Origin: Desulfobacteraceae bacterium 4572_123
Lineage (GTDB): Bacteria; Desulfobacterota; Desulfobacteria; Desulfobacterales; 4572-123
DNA length: 37,012 bases
Direction: 5' to 3'
NCBI GenBank assembly: GCA_002084545.1
Contig: NBLJ01000014.1
Span: 1-37,012 of the forward strand
A model generated the notes under the pieces. The model ran no database searches. It saw nothing but the letters and a program-made list of their open reading frames with translations, and was not told the DNA's origin. The position numbers were made by a program, and so were the translations under genes. The stretch's first letter is position 1. Each line of letters begins with the position of its first letter. This document shows, piece by piece, positions 15,925 to 24,666 of the stretch.

Positions 15925-16723
15925 CTATATCTTCTCCGAGGTAGGCCTTGATCACTGCGGGAGTGTTTTTTATCTCGGTCGGTGTACCCTGCGCGATCTT
16001 TTTACCGTAGTCCATGACAAAAATTCTGTCGGAGAGACTCATGACAAGCTTCATATCATGCTCTATCAGCAGAATGGATATTTTTTCCTCATTACGGATT
16101 TTGACGATCAGGTCCACCAGCTCTTTTGTTTCCAGCGGGTTCATGCCGGCGGCCGGTTCATCCAAAAGCAGCAGAAAGGGCTCAGTGGCCATGGCCCGTG
16201 CGATTTCAAGCCGTCGCTGGGCCCCGTAGGGCATATTCATGGCCAGTTCATTGACATATTCGGTCAGGTCCAGCTTTTCCAGGATCATATAACTGTCGTC
16301 AACAATGGCTTTTTCTTCTTTAATCGTGGCCCTGTTTCTGAAAATAGCCCCGGCAATACCGGCGTGAACCCGACAGTGTCTGCCGATCATAACATTTTCA
16401 AGCACCGACATATTGGGGAAAAGCCGGATGTTCTGAAATGTTCGCGCCAATCCCTGCTCTGTAACTTTATTGGGTTTTAATCCGTTGATTTTTTTTTGTT
16501 TTTTCCCTTTGGGAGCAATCAACACATCTCCCCTGGTGGGGTTGTATATTCCGGTGATACAGTTAAAAAAAGTGGTCTTGCCTGCGCCGTTAGGTCCGAT
16601 CAGGGCAACGATTTCACCCTGCCGGATATCGATATCGACTTTATCAAGGGCCCTTAATCCCCCGAAATCCATGGTCAGGTTTTTTACATCAAGTATCGGT
16701 TCCATAAGCCTCGTTTTATCCAT
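15917..16723 (-). CDS. livG: Branched-chain amino acid ABC transporter ATPase LivG
   Basis: LivG is the partner ATPase to LivF. It has Walker A GPNGAGKTTFFNCITG, the LivG-type segment GLARTFQNIRLFPNMSVLENV, the signature region MPYGAQRRLEIARAM, Walker B LLLLDEPAAGMNP, and H-loop IEHDM. The ATG at 16723 (MDKTRLMEPILD) is chosen because it overlaps the livM stop as ATGGATAA. A 13-codon upstream extension would run deeper into livM. A second in-frame ATG six codons later (MEPILD) is possible. The product is 268 residues. Confidence 0.95.
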   Translation of the reverse strand: MDKTRLMEPILDVKNLTMDFGGLRALDKVDIDIRQGEIVALIGPNGAGKTTFFNCITGIYNPTRGDVLIAPKGKKQKKINGLKPNKVTEQGLARTFQNIRLFPNMSVLENVMIGRHCRVHAGIAGAIFRNRATIKEEKAIVDDSYMILEKLDLTEYVNELAMNMPYGAQRRLEIARAMATEPFLLLLDEPAAGMNPLETKELVDLIVKIRNEEKISILLIEHDMKLVMSLSDRIFVMDYGKKIAQGTPTEIKNTPAVIKAYLGEDIDA

Positions 16724-17933
16724 TTTTGCCCGACTTTTCAAACTTGTACGTCCTGCGGACATTGCTGATGATGCCGCCGGGCCTGAAAACCATCATCAGT
16801 ACCAGGGCCGCGCCAAAGACCAGCATCCGATATTCTGAAAACGCCCTTAAATATTCCGGCAGAAGAATCAGGACCAGCGCTCCCAGAATAACCCCGACAA
16901 CGGAGCCCATACCGCCCAGGACAACCACGCACAGGATCATGATCGACTCCCAGATAGTAAAACTGGCCGGGTTGATAAAAGTTGTCTTGGCGGCAAATAC
17001 CACACCTGCCATGCCGGCCCAGGTTGCCCCCAGCGCAAAGGCGGTGAGTTTGGTTTTGGTTTTGTCGATACCCATTGCCTGGCAGGCGATCTCATCCTCC
17101 CGCAGGGCGATCCATGCCCTGCCGATCCGGGAATTCTGCAGCCGGTTGACAACAAAAATCGTAAACAGCGTCAGGCCGATCATGATAAAATAGATATATA
17201 TGGTCGCAGCGCTCAAAGAGAACTTGATTCCGAAAAATCCGGGCCGGGGAATATTGGCAATGCCGCTGGGACCAAAGGAAAATTCATTCCAGTTTTCAAG
17301 GATCAGCCGAATGATTTCACCGAAGCCAAGGGTGACGATGGCCAGGTAATCTCCCCGCAAACGGAGTACGGGGTAACCGAGTATGATGCCGAAAAGGGCC
17401 GCAAGGCCGGCCCCGATGGGCAGCGCCATCCAGAACCCCACACCGAAATGAAAATGCAGCAGTGCGTAACTGTATGCCCCAACCGCGTAAAAAGCCACAT
17501 AGCCGAGATCCAGCAGACCGGCCAGCCCCACAACGATGTTCAGGCCCAGCCCAAGCATCACATAGGTCAGGGCCGTGACCATAATGTTGACCTGGTAAAC
17601 GGAAAATACAAAGGGAAAGACCAGGGTGAACACACCGATGCCGATGAGTGCGGGGACATAGACCTTCCGTTCCTGAAAAATGCGCTGGCCCAGGGGAATT
17701 TTTTTAATCTCTTCACCTGTTGGCGCCTTGCTGCCCATCTCCTTGCGCCGGATCATGGCGCGCCAGATAAAAGATAGAACAAAGCTGCCCACCCCCACTA
17801 TCAGCATGTTGGCCCAGCGCCATTCAACCACATTATGAATCGTGTTAACCCGGATCACCATGAGGGGGAAGGTTAAAAACATGAACCAGATGGAAACCAG
17901 AAATGATTTTTTTATTTCATCAGACGTAATCAA
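16716..17933 (-). CDS. livM: Branched-chain amino acid ABC transporter permease LivM
   Basis: LivM forms the inner-membrane channel together with LivH. The 405-residue product has an extra N-terminal part of about 90 residues with two hydrophobic helices, before the conserved permease core (ALTYVMLGLGLNIVVGLAGL, then LRLRGDYLAIVTLGFGEIIR). This resembles the long enterobacterial LivM rather than the short form. The cytoplasmic EAA-type segment includes RAWIALREDEIACQAMGI. The start is TTG: AGGGG lies 8 nt upstream and overlaps the livH stop codon. Its 3' end overlaps livG. Confidence 0.95.
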   Translation of the reverse strand: MITSDEIKKSFLVSIWFMFLTFPLMVIRVNTIHNVVEWRWANMLIVGVGSFVLSFIWRAMIRRKEMGSKAPTGEEIKKIPLGQRIFQERKVYVPALIGIGVFTLVFPFVFSVYQVNIMVTALTYVMLGLGLNIVVGLAGLLDLGYVAFYAVGAYSYALLHFHFGVGFWMALPIGAGLAALFGIILGYPVLRLRGDYLAIVTLGFGEIIRLILENWNEFSFGPSGIANIPRPGFFGIKFSLSAATIYIYFIMIGLTLFTIFVVNRLQNSRIGRAWIALREDEIACQAMGIDKTKTKLTAFALGATWAGMAGVVFAAKTTFINPASFTIWESIMILCVVVLGGMGSVVGVILGALVLILLPEYLRAFSEYRMLVFGAALVLMMVFRPGGIISNVRRTYKFEKSGKNG

Positions 17934-17944
17934 TGCAACAACCC

Positions 17945-18853
17945 CTATACCTTATCAGTAGTGGATCGTCCTAAAATGCCCGCCGGCCGGAATATCAGGA
18001 TAAATACCAGAAACAGAAATGCAAACACATCTTCATAATCACTTGAAATATAGCCGGTGGCAAAACTTTCGGTCCAGCCCAGCACAAAGCTGCCCAGAAC
18101 CGCTCCCGGGATACTGCCGATGCCGCCCAGAACCGCCGCTACAAAGGCCTTGATGCCGGCGATAAAGCCGATATAAAAATTGATCTGCCCGATATGGGAA
18201 GCAATCAGGACACCGCCTATGGCCGCGGTTGCAGAACCCACCACAAAAGTCACTGAGATCACCCTGTTGACATTAATGCCCACCAGGGCCGCCATGGTTT
18301 TGTCCTGGGCCGTTGCCCGCATGGCTTTGCCGATCCGGGTAAATTTGATCAGGATCGTCAGAAGGATCATCACGATGGTGGTGGTGATCAGGATGACGAT
18401 TTCCGGTGAACTGATGATATGGGCAACAGGCTCCATGAATTCGAAATCGGGGATAAGCGCGGGAAAGGGCAGAAAATCGGATGTCTGAGCCAGAAGTACA
18501 TAGTTCTGCAGGAAGAGAGAAACGCCGATGGCACTGATGAGTGCTGAAAGGCGGGGTGCGTTGCGCAGCGGCTTGTAGGCAATTTTTTCTATTGTGTATC
18601 CGTAGGCGGAAGAATAAACAACCGCGGCCAGGGCTGCCAGAACAAGGATGGCGATATGGTTCCAGCCAAGCAAAGTCAAGACACCTGTAACAATAAGGGC
18701 GGTAAAGGCACCGATCATATAGATTTCACCATGGGCAAAGTTAATCAGCTCGATAATGCCGTAAACCATGGTGTAGCCAAGGGCGATCAGCGCATAGATG
18801 CTCCCGCGGGTAAGCCCCCCGAAAAACAGTTCTAAAAAATATTCCCAATCCAT
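17945..18853 (-). CDS. livH: Branched-chain amino acid ABC transporter permease LivH
   Basis: LivH is the second integral permease, 302 residues with about eight hydrophobic segments. Typical features are GGLTRGSIYALIALGYTMVYG and INFAHGEIYMIGAF near the N-terminus. The coupling region is RAMRATAQD-like (KAMRATAQDKTMAALVGIN), and VLGGIGSIPGAVLGSFVLGW lies near the C-terminus. GAGGAG lies about 12 nt before the ATG. It is separated from livK by a hairpin that probably lowers its expression relative to the binding protein, and livM follows after 11 nt. Confidence 0.96.
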   Translation of the reverse strand: MDWEYFLELFFGGLTRGSIYALIALGYTMVYGIIELINFAHGEIYMIGAFTALIVTGVLTLLGWNHIAILVLAALAAVVYSSAYGYTIEKIAYKPLRNAPRLSALISAIGVSLFLQNYVLLAQTSDFLPFPALIPDFEFMEPVAHIISSPEIVILITTTIVMILLTILIKFTRIGKAMRATAQDKTMAALVGINVNRVISVTFVVGSATAAIGGVLIASHIGQINFYIGFIAGIKAFVAAVLGGIGSIPGAVLGSFVLGWTESFATGYISSDYEDVFAFLFLVFILIFRPAGILGRSTTDKV

Positions 18854-18879
18854 TTAGATTGTTTTACTCCTCAAATTAA

Positions 18880-18921
18880 AATATCAGGGGCGGGATAAAA
18901 TAGATCCCGGCCCCTGATATT
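18880..18921 (-). terminator. Intercistronic hairpin between livK and livH
   Basis: The arms 18880-18896 and 18904-18921 pair over 17 bp with one bulge around a 7-nt loop. Read on the minus strand it follows the livK stop and precedes livH, with a modest TTTTAATTT tail. This position fits a partial terminator or RNA-stabilising stem giving more LivK than permease. That role is known for other binding-protein operons and inferred here. Confidence 0.7.
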
Positions 18922-18939
18922 GTATTTTTTCGAGATTTA

Positions 18940-20070
18940 TTATTTCAGTTCAACATATACGCCGTCTTGAACCTGATAGACCGAAAAACCGGCGCCGATT
19001 GCATCACCGCGATCATCAAACTTGATTTTCCCGATGGGGGTTTCTACCCATTCGGTTTTCAGGGCACTGGTAACCGCATCATAATCGGTTGATCCGGCTT
19101 TTTCAATTGCGTTCAACATCGCAATGGCAGCGGAATAAGCATTAATATAGAAGGCTCCGGGATCAGAACCATATTTCTCTTTATGCTCTTTTATAGCCTG
19201 AATATTCATGGGGTTTTTGGAAGTGTCTTTGGGGCCTGAAGCATAAACGCCTTCAGCATATTTGCCGGCGACCTTGATGAAGGTATCGTCTTTTACGCCG
19301 TCATCGGAAAGAAAGATGGTTTTCATTCTTTTTTTACGCATCTGGCTGACGATCTTGGACGCTTCCGGATGATATCCGCCGAATATCACGCACTCGGCCT
19401 TGAATCGTTTAATTTTTTGAACCACGGCGGAGTAATCCACCGCACCCGGCGTAACGCCTTCGAAAAGAACCACTTCGCCCCGGCCGTCTTCTTCTATGTA
19501 TTTTTTAGCAAATTCGGCAAAGCCCTTGCCGTAATCGCCCTTATCATGAATCACGGCGATTTTTTTAACTTTCAAAGTATCCAGTGCAAAAGCCACATCC
19601 AGTTTGGCCTGGGCGTCATCGGATGCGATGGTTCGATAGAAATTAGGGTAATCGCCACTCTGAGTCAGTCCCGGGTTGGTGGCGGAAGGGGAGATGGCAA
19701 TAATATTGGAATCTTTATAGATGCCCAATGCAGCCTTGGTGGCACCGCTGCAAATATGCCCTATAACGGCATCAACGCCCTCGGAGACCAGTTTGGTGGC
19801 CGTATTGGTGGCAACCTCGGGTTTGCAAACATCATCTTCGGGCAGAACTTCTACCTGGCGGCCGAGCACCCCGCCTTTTGCATTTATTTTTTCAGCGACG
19901 ATTTTGACAGCGTTGATAGTTGGAATTCCATAAGATGCGAGATCGCCGGAATGGGCGCCTGCGACACCTATCTTGATTGGATCCGCGGCAAAACCGATTC
20001 CGGATAACATAACGATCATGAACAGACCTGCGACAGCGGCAACAATAAACTTCCCAACATTTTTCTTCAT
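18940..20070 (-). CDS. livK: Branched-chain amino acid ABC transporter substrate-binding protein
   Basis: This is the periplasmic type I binding protein that delivers branched-chain amino acids to LivHMGF. The 376-residue precursor has a typical signal peptide (MKKNVGKF, a hydrophobic core, then GIGFAADP; cleavage near residues 28-29). The mature part begins with IKIGVAGAHSGDLASYG and carries the Peripla_BP_6 features KGGVLGRQVEVLPEDD and SGATKAALGIYKDSNI. The start is supported by GAGGAGGAGAGGG. Exact ligand preference (Leu only, all LIV, or another amide or amino acid) cannot be read from sequence, although the operon is complete. A strong promoter lies upstream. Confidence 0.94.
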   Translation of the reverse strand: MKKNVGKFIVAAVAGLFMIVMLSGIGFAADPIKIGVAGAHSGDLASYGIPTINAVKIVAEKINAKGGVLGRQVEVLPEDDVCKPEVATNTATKLVSEGVDAVIGHICSGATKAALGIYKDSNIIAISPSATNPGLTQSGDYPNFYRTIASDDAQAKLDVAFALDTLKVKKIAVIHDKGDYGKGFAEFAKKYIEEDGRGEVVLFEGVTPGAVDYSAVVQKIKRFKAECVIFGGYHPEASKIVSQMRKKRMKTIFLSDDGVKDDTFIKVAGKYAEGVYASGPKDTSKNPMNIQAIKEHKEKYGSDPGAFYINAYSAAIAMLNAIEKAGSTDYDAVTSALKTEWVETPIGKIKFDDRGDAIGAGFSVYQVQDGVYVELK

Positions 20071-20116
20071 AACCCTCTCCTCCTCAATAATTGTTAATAA
20101 TGATACAAAGTCCTTC

Positions 20117-20145
20117 TATATAACGATATTAGTATTTCCAGTCAA
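20117..20145 (-). promoter_or_regulatory. Promoter of the liv operon
   Basis: On the minus strand TTGACT (20140-20145) is followed after 17 nt by TATATA (20117-20122). The start near 20110 leaves a 40-nt leader, too short for a riboswitch. It should drive livK-livH-livM-livG-livF and perhaps ygiQ. Confidence 0.7.
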
Positions 20146-20298
20146 GATACAAATTATATTTCATTTACGAAAATTATCTTGCCGTTTCAGGCGGATGGCT
20201 ATATGAAAACAGGCAGCATCATGTAATCGGGGCAGGCATGTTAGACCCCGGCTGGATAGATATAATTCGGAATGACACGAATTACAGGAGTAAACAGC

Positions 20299-21153
20299 GT
20301 GATAAAGATAGGCATAATCGTCAAAACCGATTCCAGGGCCGGCAGCCGTGCCGATGAATTCGAGGCATGGTTGAAAGCACGGAACATTGCGGTGATTAGA
20401 AAAGAAAGTATACTGCCCAATCGCGGACATGCGGATCAGCTCCATGCGATTGCACCGCCGGACCTTTCCTGCGTATTTGTTCTGGGCGGTGACGGCACTT
20501 TTTTAAGCGCGGTTCGCTGGATCGGCAATCAGGATATTCCAATTCTTGGCGTCAAATTCGGCGAGGTGGGGTTTCTGGCCGGCATCGTTGCGGACAATCT
20601 GTTTGATGTAGCTGAAAATATATTAAACGGGATCTATTCAACCGAATTGCGCATGCGCCTCCTGGTAACGGTGCTGCGCAAAGGCCGCGTACGCTTTTCC
20701 GAAACAGTATTAAACGATATCGTCATCAACAAAGGTGCCCTTGCCCGGCTGGCCCAGATCAAAACCTATATTGACGATCATTATCTGACGACCTATCGGG
20801 CCGACGGACTTATTGTTTCAACACCCACCGGTTCCACGGCCTATGCTCTTGCCGCCGGCGGGCCTGTGATCCACCCGGCGGTTCCGGGCATTATCATGAC
20901 CCCCATCTGTCCTTTTACCCTTACAAACCGGCCCCTGGTAGTCCCCGAGCATGTCCGCATAAAACTCAGACTGTCCAGGGGGGCATCGGACATCATGCTG
21001 ACCTTTGACGGACAGGCGGGTCTGGACATAGATGACAAAGATGAAATCATAGTCTGCAAAGGGGCCCACCCCACCCGGATTATCACTCCGCCGGGCCAGC
21101 AATATTTCGACATCCTCAAGGAAAAACTGCGATGGAGCGGAAGCCGGGTTTGA
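20299..21153 (+). CDS. nadK: NAD kinase
   Basis: NadK phosphorylates NAD to NADP with ATP or polyphosphate in the cytoplasm. The 284-residue protein has the diagnostic GGDGTFL motif ([15 protein letters not shown]), the NE-type segment [15 protein letters not shown], and the glycine-rich substrate motif [22 protein letters not shown]. The start is placed at GTG 20299, because AGGAG lies 8 nt upstream. An ATG nine codons earlier has no ribosome-binding site. The THUMP methyltransferase gene follows after 27 nt, so the two are probably co-transcribed. A TATAAT box at 20261-20266 may belong to its promoter, but no good -35 box accompanies it. Confidence 0.95.
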   Translation: MIKIGIIVKTDSRAGSRADEFEAWLKARNIAVIRKESILPNRGHADQLHAIAPPDLSCVFVLGGDGTFLSAVRWIGNQDIPILGVKFGEVGFLAGIVADNLFDVAENILNGIYSTELRMRLLVTVLRKGRVRFSETVLNDIVINKGALARLAQIKTYIDDHYLTTYRADGLIVSTPTGSTAYALAAGGPVIHPAVPGIIMTPICPFTLTNRPLVVPEHVRIKLRLSRGASDIMLTFDGQAGLDIDDKDEIIVCKGAHPTRIITPPGQQYFDILKEKLRWSGSRV

Positions 21154-21180
21154 TTCGTTATTCCATGGAGAAGCGCCATC

Positions 21181-22365
21181 ATGGGCGTTGAAAAAAATCT
21201 TCAAAAAAGAATCAAGCGCCATATATCCGGGCGTGTCCGGGATTATTTTGCCGTTACGGCTCCTGGCATGGAAATTTTGTGCCTTCATGAACTCCTGGCA
21301 CTGCCGTTGTCCGTTAAAGAGGCCACGGCTGAAAAAGGGGGTGTAGCCTTTAAGGGCCGGTTGCATGACTGCTGTCTGGCCAACCTTTATCTGCGTACCG
21401 CCGGGCGTATACTGCTGCGGGTCAGTGACTTTACAGCCACGAACTTCAGGCAGCTTGGAAAAAAATTCGGTGATATTCCCTGGGAACTTTTTTTGTATGA
21501 CGGCACAAAACCAGTCATCAGTGTGACATCTCACCATTCAAGGCTCTACCATAAAACCGCAGTTGCCGAATGTATGCAGGCCGGGTTGAAAAAACGGCTG
21601 CAACAGGAAGGTGTCCCGAACGATAATGCATTTCAGATACCTGTTAATCAACAAATTCTGATTCGAATCATTGAAGATCGCGTATTTGTATCCCTGGACA
21701 GCAGCGGTGACAATCTTTACAAACGCGGACTCAAAACCCATGGGGGCCGGGCCCCTGTCCGGGAAACCACGGCTGCCGCCGTTTTACTGCTGGCGGGCTA
21801 TCGGATCGATCAGTGCCTGATTGACCCCATGTGCGGTTCAGGAACATTTGCCCTGGAAGGCGCCATGATGATCAACAACATTCCGCCCGGATGGTTACGG
21901 GAATTTTCTTTTTTCGCATGGCCGGCCTTTCGCCCCAAACGCTGGGCTTATATCAAAAGTCAGGCGCAATTGCGGTTTCGGCAGCCGGAAGGACCCCTTG
22001 TTTTTTGTGCGGACCGGGACCCGGATGCCTGCCGGCTTCTTTCAGACTGCATCCGGCACCATCATCTGGAAAAAACCATCCAGGTTGCCTGCCGGGATTT
22101 TTTTTCATCCGGACGGATGCGGACCGCACACGGTCCGGGGCTGATTACCCTTAATCCACCCTATGGCCGCCGGATAGACTCGGGGCCATCAAGCAGGGAA
22201 CTGTTTGACGCCATCTGTGCTAAACTCGAACAGGATTACAAGGGATGGAAACTGGCCCTTATGGTTCCCGGCAGTAATCTGGCTGCCCGTCTGCCCCTGG
22301 AGCTTCATTGCCGCCGGATCCATCATGGCGGTCTGGATGCCGTACTGATGACAGGGACAATCTGA
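21181..22365 (+). CDS. THUMP-domain RNA (guanine-N2) methyltransferase, RlmL N-half-like
   Basis: The 394-residue protein has an N-terminal THUMP/ferredoxin-like RNA-binding region (DYFAVTAPGMEILCLHEL, about 20-170). A Rossmann methyltransferase follows, with SAM motif DPMCGSGTFALEGA (215-228) and catalytic NPPYG at 325-329. This corresponds to the N-terminal half of RlmL (YcbY), which makes m2G2445 in 23S rRNA. The second, RlmK-like half is absent, as in many bacteria outside Gammaproteobacteria. The exact target nucleotide is inferred from the family. GGAG lies 10 nt before the ATG. Confidence 0.88.
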   Translation: MGVEKNLQKRIKRHISGRVRDYFAVTAPGMEILCLHELLALPLSVKEATAEKGGVAFKGRLHDCCLANLYLRTAGRILLRVSDFTATNFRQLGKKFGDIPWELFLYDGTKPVISVTSHHSRLYHKTAVAECMQAGLKKRLQQEGVPNDNAFQIPVNQQILIRIIEDRVFVSLDSSGDNLYKRGLKTHGGRAPVRETTAAAVLLLAGYRIDQCLIDPMCGSGTFALEGAMMINNIPPGWLREFSFFAWPAFRPKRWAYIKSQAQLRFRQPEGPLVFCADRDPDACRLLSDCIRHHHLEKTIQVACRDFFSSGRMRTAHGPGLITLNPPYGRRIDSGPSSRELFDAICAKLEQDYKGWKLALMVPGSNLAARLPLELHCRRIHHGGLDAVLMTGTI

Positions 22366-22420
22366 ACCGTAAACGGTTACAAAAATATACCGTTAACTAT
22401 ATGACATCGCCGTTTTTCAT

Positions 22421-23524
22421 CTATTTCCCGCAGAGAAAATGATCGTTAAAAGAATCGTCAGGGATTTCTTCTACTGAAACTTTCGAAAACCCGGCCTGCC
22501 GGAGCAGGTTTACGGCCTGCCTGCGTCCCCACATCATTCCCAGCCCGGTACCGCCATCCATCAGTCCCACGGGCATGCAGTGCATCAGGCTGACCGTGTA
22601 TAAAAAAGGTCCCATGGGATGGCCGATGTTGGCCTGGAGATCGGTTTCAGCGGCAATCTCGATCATGGAAAACAAACCGTCCGGCGCCAGGATATGGTAT
22701 ACACCTTCCAGGGCCGCCAGGGGCCGGGTCTGGTCATGAATAGAGTCAAAGGCCGTTACATAATCAAAACACTGCCGAAATTTATTGCCCTCCGTCAGTG
22801 CGGCGGCATCCGTTACCACAAACCGGACATTTGATACCCTCAGACATTCGGCATCCCGGTTCGCCTGCTCAATCGCCGCAGCATCGATATCCATGCCTGT
22901 AAAAAAACTTTGCGGAAAGGCCTGTGCCATCAACAGCAGGGCCACCCCTTCGGAACATCCCAGATCACACACCCGGATTCCCCGTTTTAACCTCTTCACA
23001 ACTTCACCACCGGCCACGGAGGGAAGAAATTTATCCACCAGTACCTGACGGTGTTTGGCATCTGAAAGTTCGGCCATAAAGGCCTGAAAATTCTGATAAC
23101 GGGCAAAGGGCACACCGTCGCCGGTGGTAAAGCCGTCCATGACACCGTCCATACCGCATCTGGTCAGCAGAGGAATCTCCTGGGTATAGACCCCCAGGTT
23201 GGCATTACCGGACCTGCGGGTCAAAAAATCAGCATGGGCCCCGGGCAGAAAAAACAGGTTGTCCAGGTTCTCTGATTTGACCAGTTCGATTATGCCGCCG
23301 GTCACCATGACGCCCAGCCATTCGGCAACATATCTTTGATCAAGTCCTGCCTTGTCGGCGATGGCAGCTACCGGCCGTGGACTCTCGAAACCGTCCATGA
23401 CCTCAAAAAGACCGACACGGTAACCTATTCCCATGGCGAGATTCAGTGCCCCCATGTTCAGAATGTCGGTCAATTTTTTCGAAAAAAGTTCCTTTTTACG
23501 CATCTTTTTAACATAACGAATCAT
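22421..23524 (-). CDS. Winged-helix SAM-dependent methyltransferase
   Basis: The 367-residue protein begins with a dimerisation and winged-helix-like region (GIGYRVGLFEVMDG, then ADKAGLDQRYVAEWLGVMVTGG). Its class I methyltransferase domain has motif I VCDLGCSEGVALLLMA (185-200), the acidic end of strand 2 GMDID (210-214), and VTAFDSIHD as motif IV. This layout matches the O-methyltransferase-like and Rv2258c-type families. The substrate is unknown: both small-molecule O-methylation and other acceptors are possible. No clear Shine-Dalgarno site precedes the ATG, and a second ATG lies seven codons in. It converges with the THUMP gene and diverges from the SagB-like gene. Confidence 0.82.
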   Translation of the reverse strand: MIRYVKKMRKKELFSKKLTDILNMGALNLAMGIGYRVGLFEVMDGFESPRPVAAIADKAGLDQRYVAEWLGVMVTGGIIELVKSENLDNLFFLPGAHADFLTRRSGNANLGVYTQEIPLLTRCGMDGVMDGFTTGDGVPFARYQNFQAFMAELSDAKHRQVLVDKFLPSVAGGEVVKRLKRGIRVCDLGCSEGVALLLMAQAFPQSFFTGMDIDAAAIEQANRDAECLRVSNVRFVVTDAAALTEGNKFRQCFDYVTAFDSIHDQTRPLAALEGVYHILAPDGLFSMIEIAAETDLQANIGHPMGPFLYTVSLMHCMPVGLMDGGTGLGMMWGRRQAVNLLRQAGFSKVSVEEIPDDSFNDHFLCGK

Positions 23525-23811
23525 AACAAAAAAGGCAATATGCGGATGAAGCCTTACCTGAATAATTACGAAAAAATAATAAATACCTTGCCTGTTAAGG
23601 GGATTTGTTAGATACTTAATAAATATAACAGATTTAATCTGTAAAACCTTCTTTGATGATAATCTGTAGAGATCCGTCTCGCACCCGATAAATTCAACGA
23701 TTTTCCTTTGCTACAGCTTTAAAGGTTCATTTTGGTAATGTGTGACAGGATTTTATGCACTGCCGACATGCAATTTATATCTGCGAAACGGACACTTTAT
23801 TAAGGGGGAAA
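23525..23811. other. Divergent intergenic region
   Basis: This gap separates two divergent genes and must hold both promoters. It contains a 15-nt near-palindrome, ACAGATT-T-AATCTGT (23628-23642), a possible operator. An alternative upstream start of the SagB-like frame at 23755 has no ribosome-binding site. No RNA gene was recognised. Confidence 0.35.
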
Positions 23812-24441
23812 ATGAAAAAAAAACCTCAATTGAAAACGAATAAACTCCCGAAGCCGCTGTTGCAGGGAGATTTTTCTATGGAAGCAGCGCTTTTAATGCG
23901 CCGCTCGGTCAGCAGTTTTCAGAAAGCGCTAATTTCGCTTGACGAGCTTGGTCAATTGCTGTGGGCTGCCCAGGGCGTGACCAACCCTGATAATTTCAGG
24001 ACGGCGCCGTCCGCCGGTGCTTTGTATCCCATCAATGTTTATGCGGCTGTCGGAAATGTCAAAGGACTTGATCCCGGCGTTTACAAATACCGGCCCGGCA
24101 CTCACGACATAGTAGAGACCGGCAACGTGGACAAGCGGGAGGCTCTCTGTCGGGCAGCCCTGGTGCAGAAAACTATTCGCCAGGCCCCGGTTGTCATCGT
24201 ACTGGCGGCCAATTTTGAAAAAACAACAGTAAAATACGGCCGGCGGGGCTTTCGGTATGTGCTGCTGGAAACTGGTCACATGGCTCAGAATATTTGCCTG
24301 CAGGCGGTCGCCCTGCACCTCGGATCGGCGGTCATCGGCGCATTTTCCGATGCAAAAGTAAGCAGGATTCTGGGGCTCGATAGAGGCTATACGCCTTTAT
24401 ATCTTCTACCGCAGGGAAAACCAGAGGAAACTTCAAAATAG
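23812..24441 (+). CDS. SagB/ThcOx-type nitroreductase family oxidoreductase
   Basis: The 209-residue FMN-dependent nitroreductase-fold protein belongs to the SagB-type dehydrogenase group. Features are LLMRRSVSSF (FMN-phosphate contact), LSDELGQLLWAAQG-like ISLDELGQLLWAAQGVT, the hallmark RTAPSAGALYPINVYA, GHMAQNICLQAVAL and the C-terminal glycine-rich LYLLPQGKP. SagB proteins in toxin clusters oxidise azolines in peptides. Stand-alone versions like this one occur widely in anaerobes and have no settled substrate. AGGGGG just before the ATG at 23812 favours this start. No cyclodehydratase (SagC/D) is nearby, so no azole-peptide role is claimed. Confidence 0.87.
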   Translation: MKKKPQLKTNKLPKPLLQGDFSMEAALLMRRSVSSFQKALISLDELGQLLWAAQGVTNPDNFRTAPSAGALYPINVYAAVGNVKGLDPGVYKYRPGTHDIVETGNVDKREALCRAALVQKTIRQAPVVIVLAANFEKTTVKYGRRGFRYVLLETGHMAQNICLQAVALHLGSAVIGAFSDAKVSRILGLDRGYTPLYLLPQGKPEETSK

Positions 24442-24454
24442 CTTTACACCCGCC

Positions 24455-24494
24455 GGGAGCGATAGATTATGCTCCCACTGTCACCCCGGTTTTT
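24455..24494 (+). terminator. Terminator after the SagB-like gene
   Basis: The stem GGGAGC (24455-24460) with GCTCCC (24471-24476) can be extended by outer CCGG-type pairing to CCCCGG at 24484-24489. It is followed by TTTTT, 14 nt after the stop codon region. Confidence 0.5.
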
Positions 24495-24589
24495 CCAAAG
24501 CTGATTCCCATGTCTTTTATCGCCGCCTTTATCCGCGTAATCTACCGAATCAAATCAAGGATAATGCATTTTGGTTTTGGATAATATTC

Positions 24590-24618
24590 TTGCAAATGAT
24601 TTTATATAGCTGTAATAT
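24590..24618 (+). promoter_or_regulatory. Promoter of the DEAD-box helicase gene
   Basis: TTGCAA (24590-24595) is followed after 17 nt by TAATAT (24613-24618). The start near 24625 gives a leader of about 40 nt. Confidence 0.5.
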
Positions 24619-24666
24619 CAGCAATATTATAGTAACAAAGTTAAAAAAAGGGAAAGAATTGCCATT

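Noticed and set aside
19369-20007. 212-codon open frame antisense to livK
   Set aside because: It is covered by the complete livK gene and gives a translation with no recognisable domain.
23812-24441. Azole-peptide (SagB-type) biosynthesis cluster together with the radical SAM gene
   Set aside because: The two genes are over 11 kb apart on separate transcripts. No cyclodehydratase, precursor or exporter is present.
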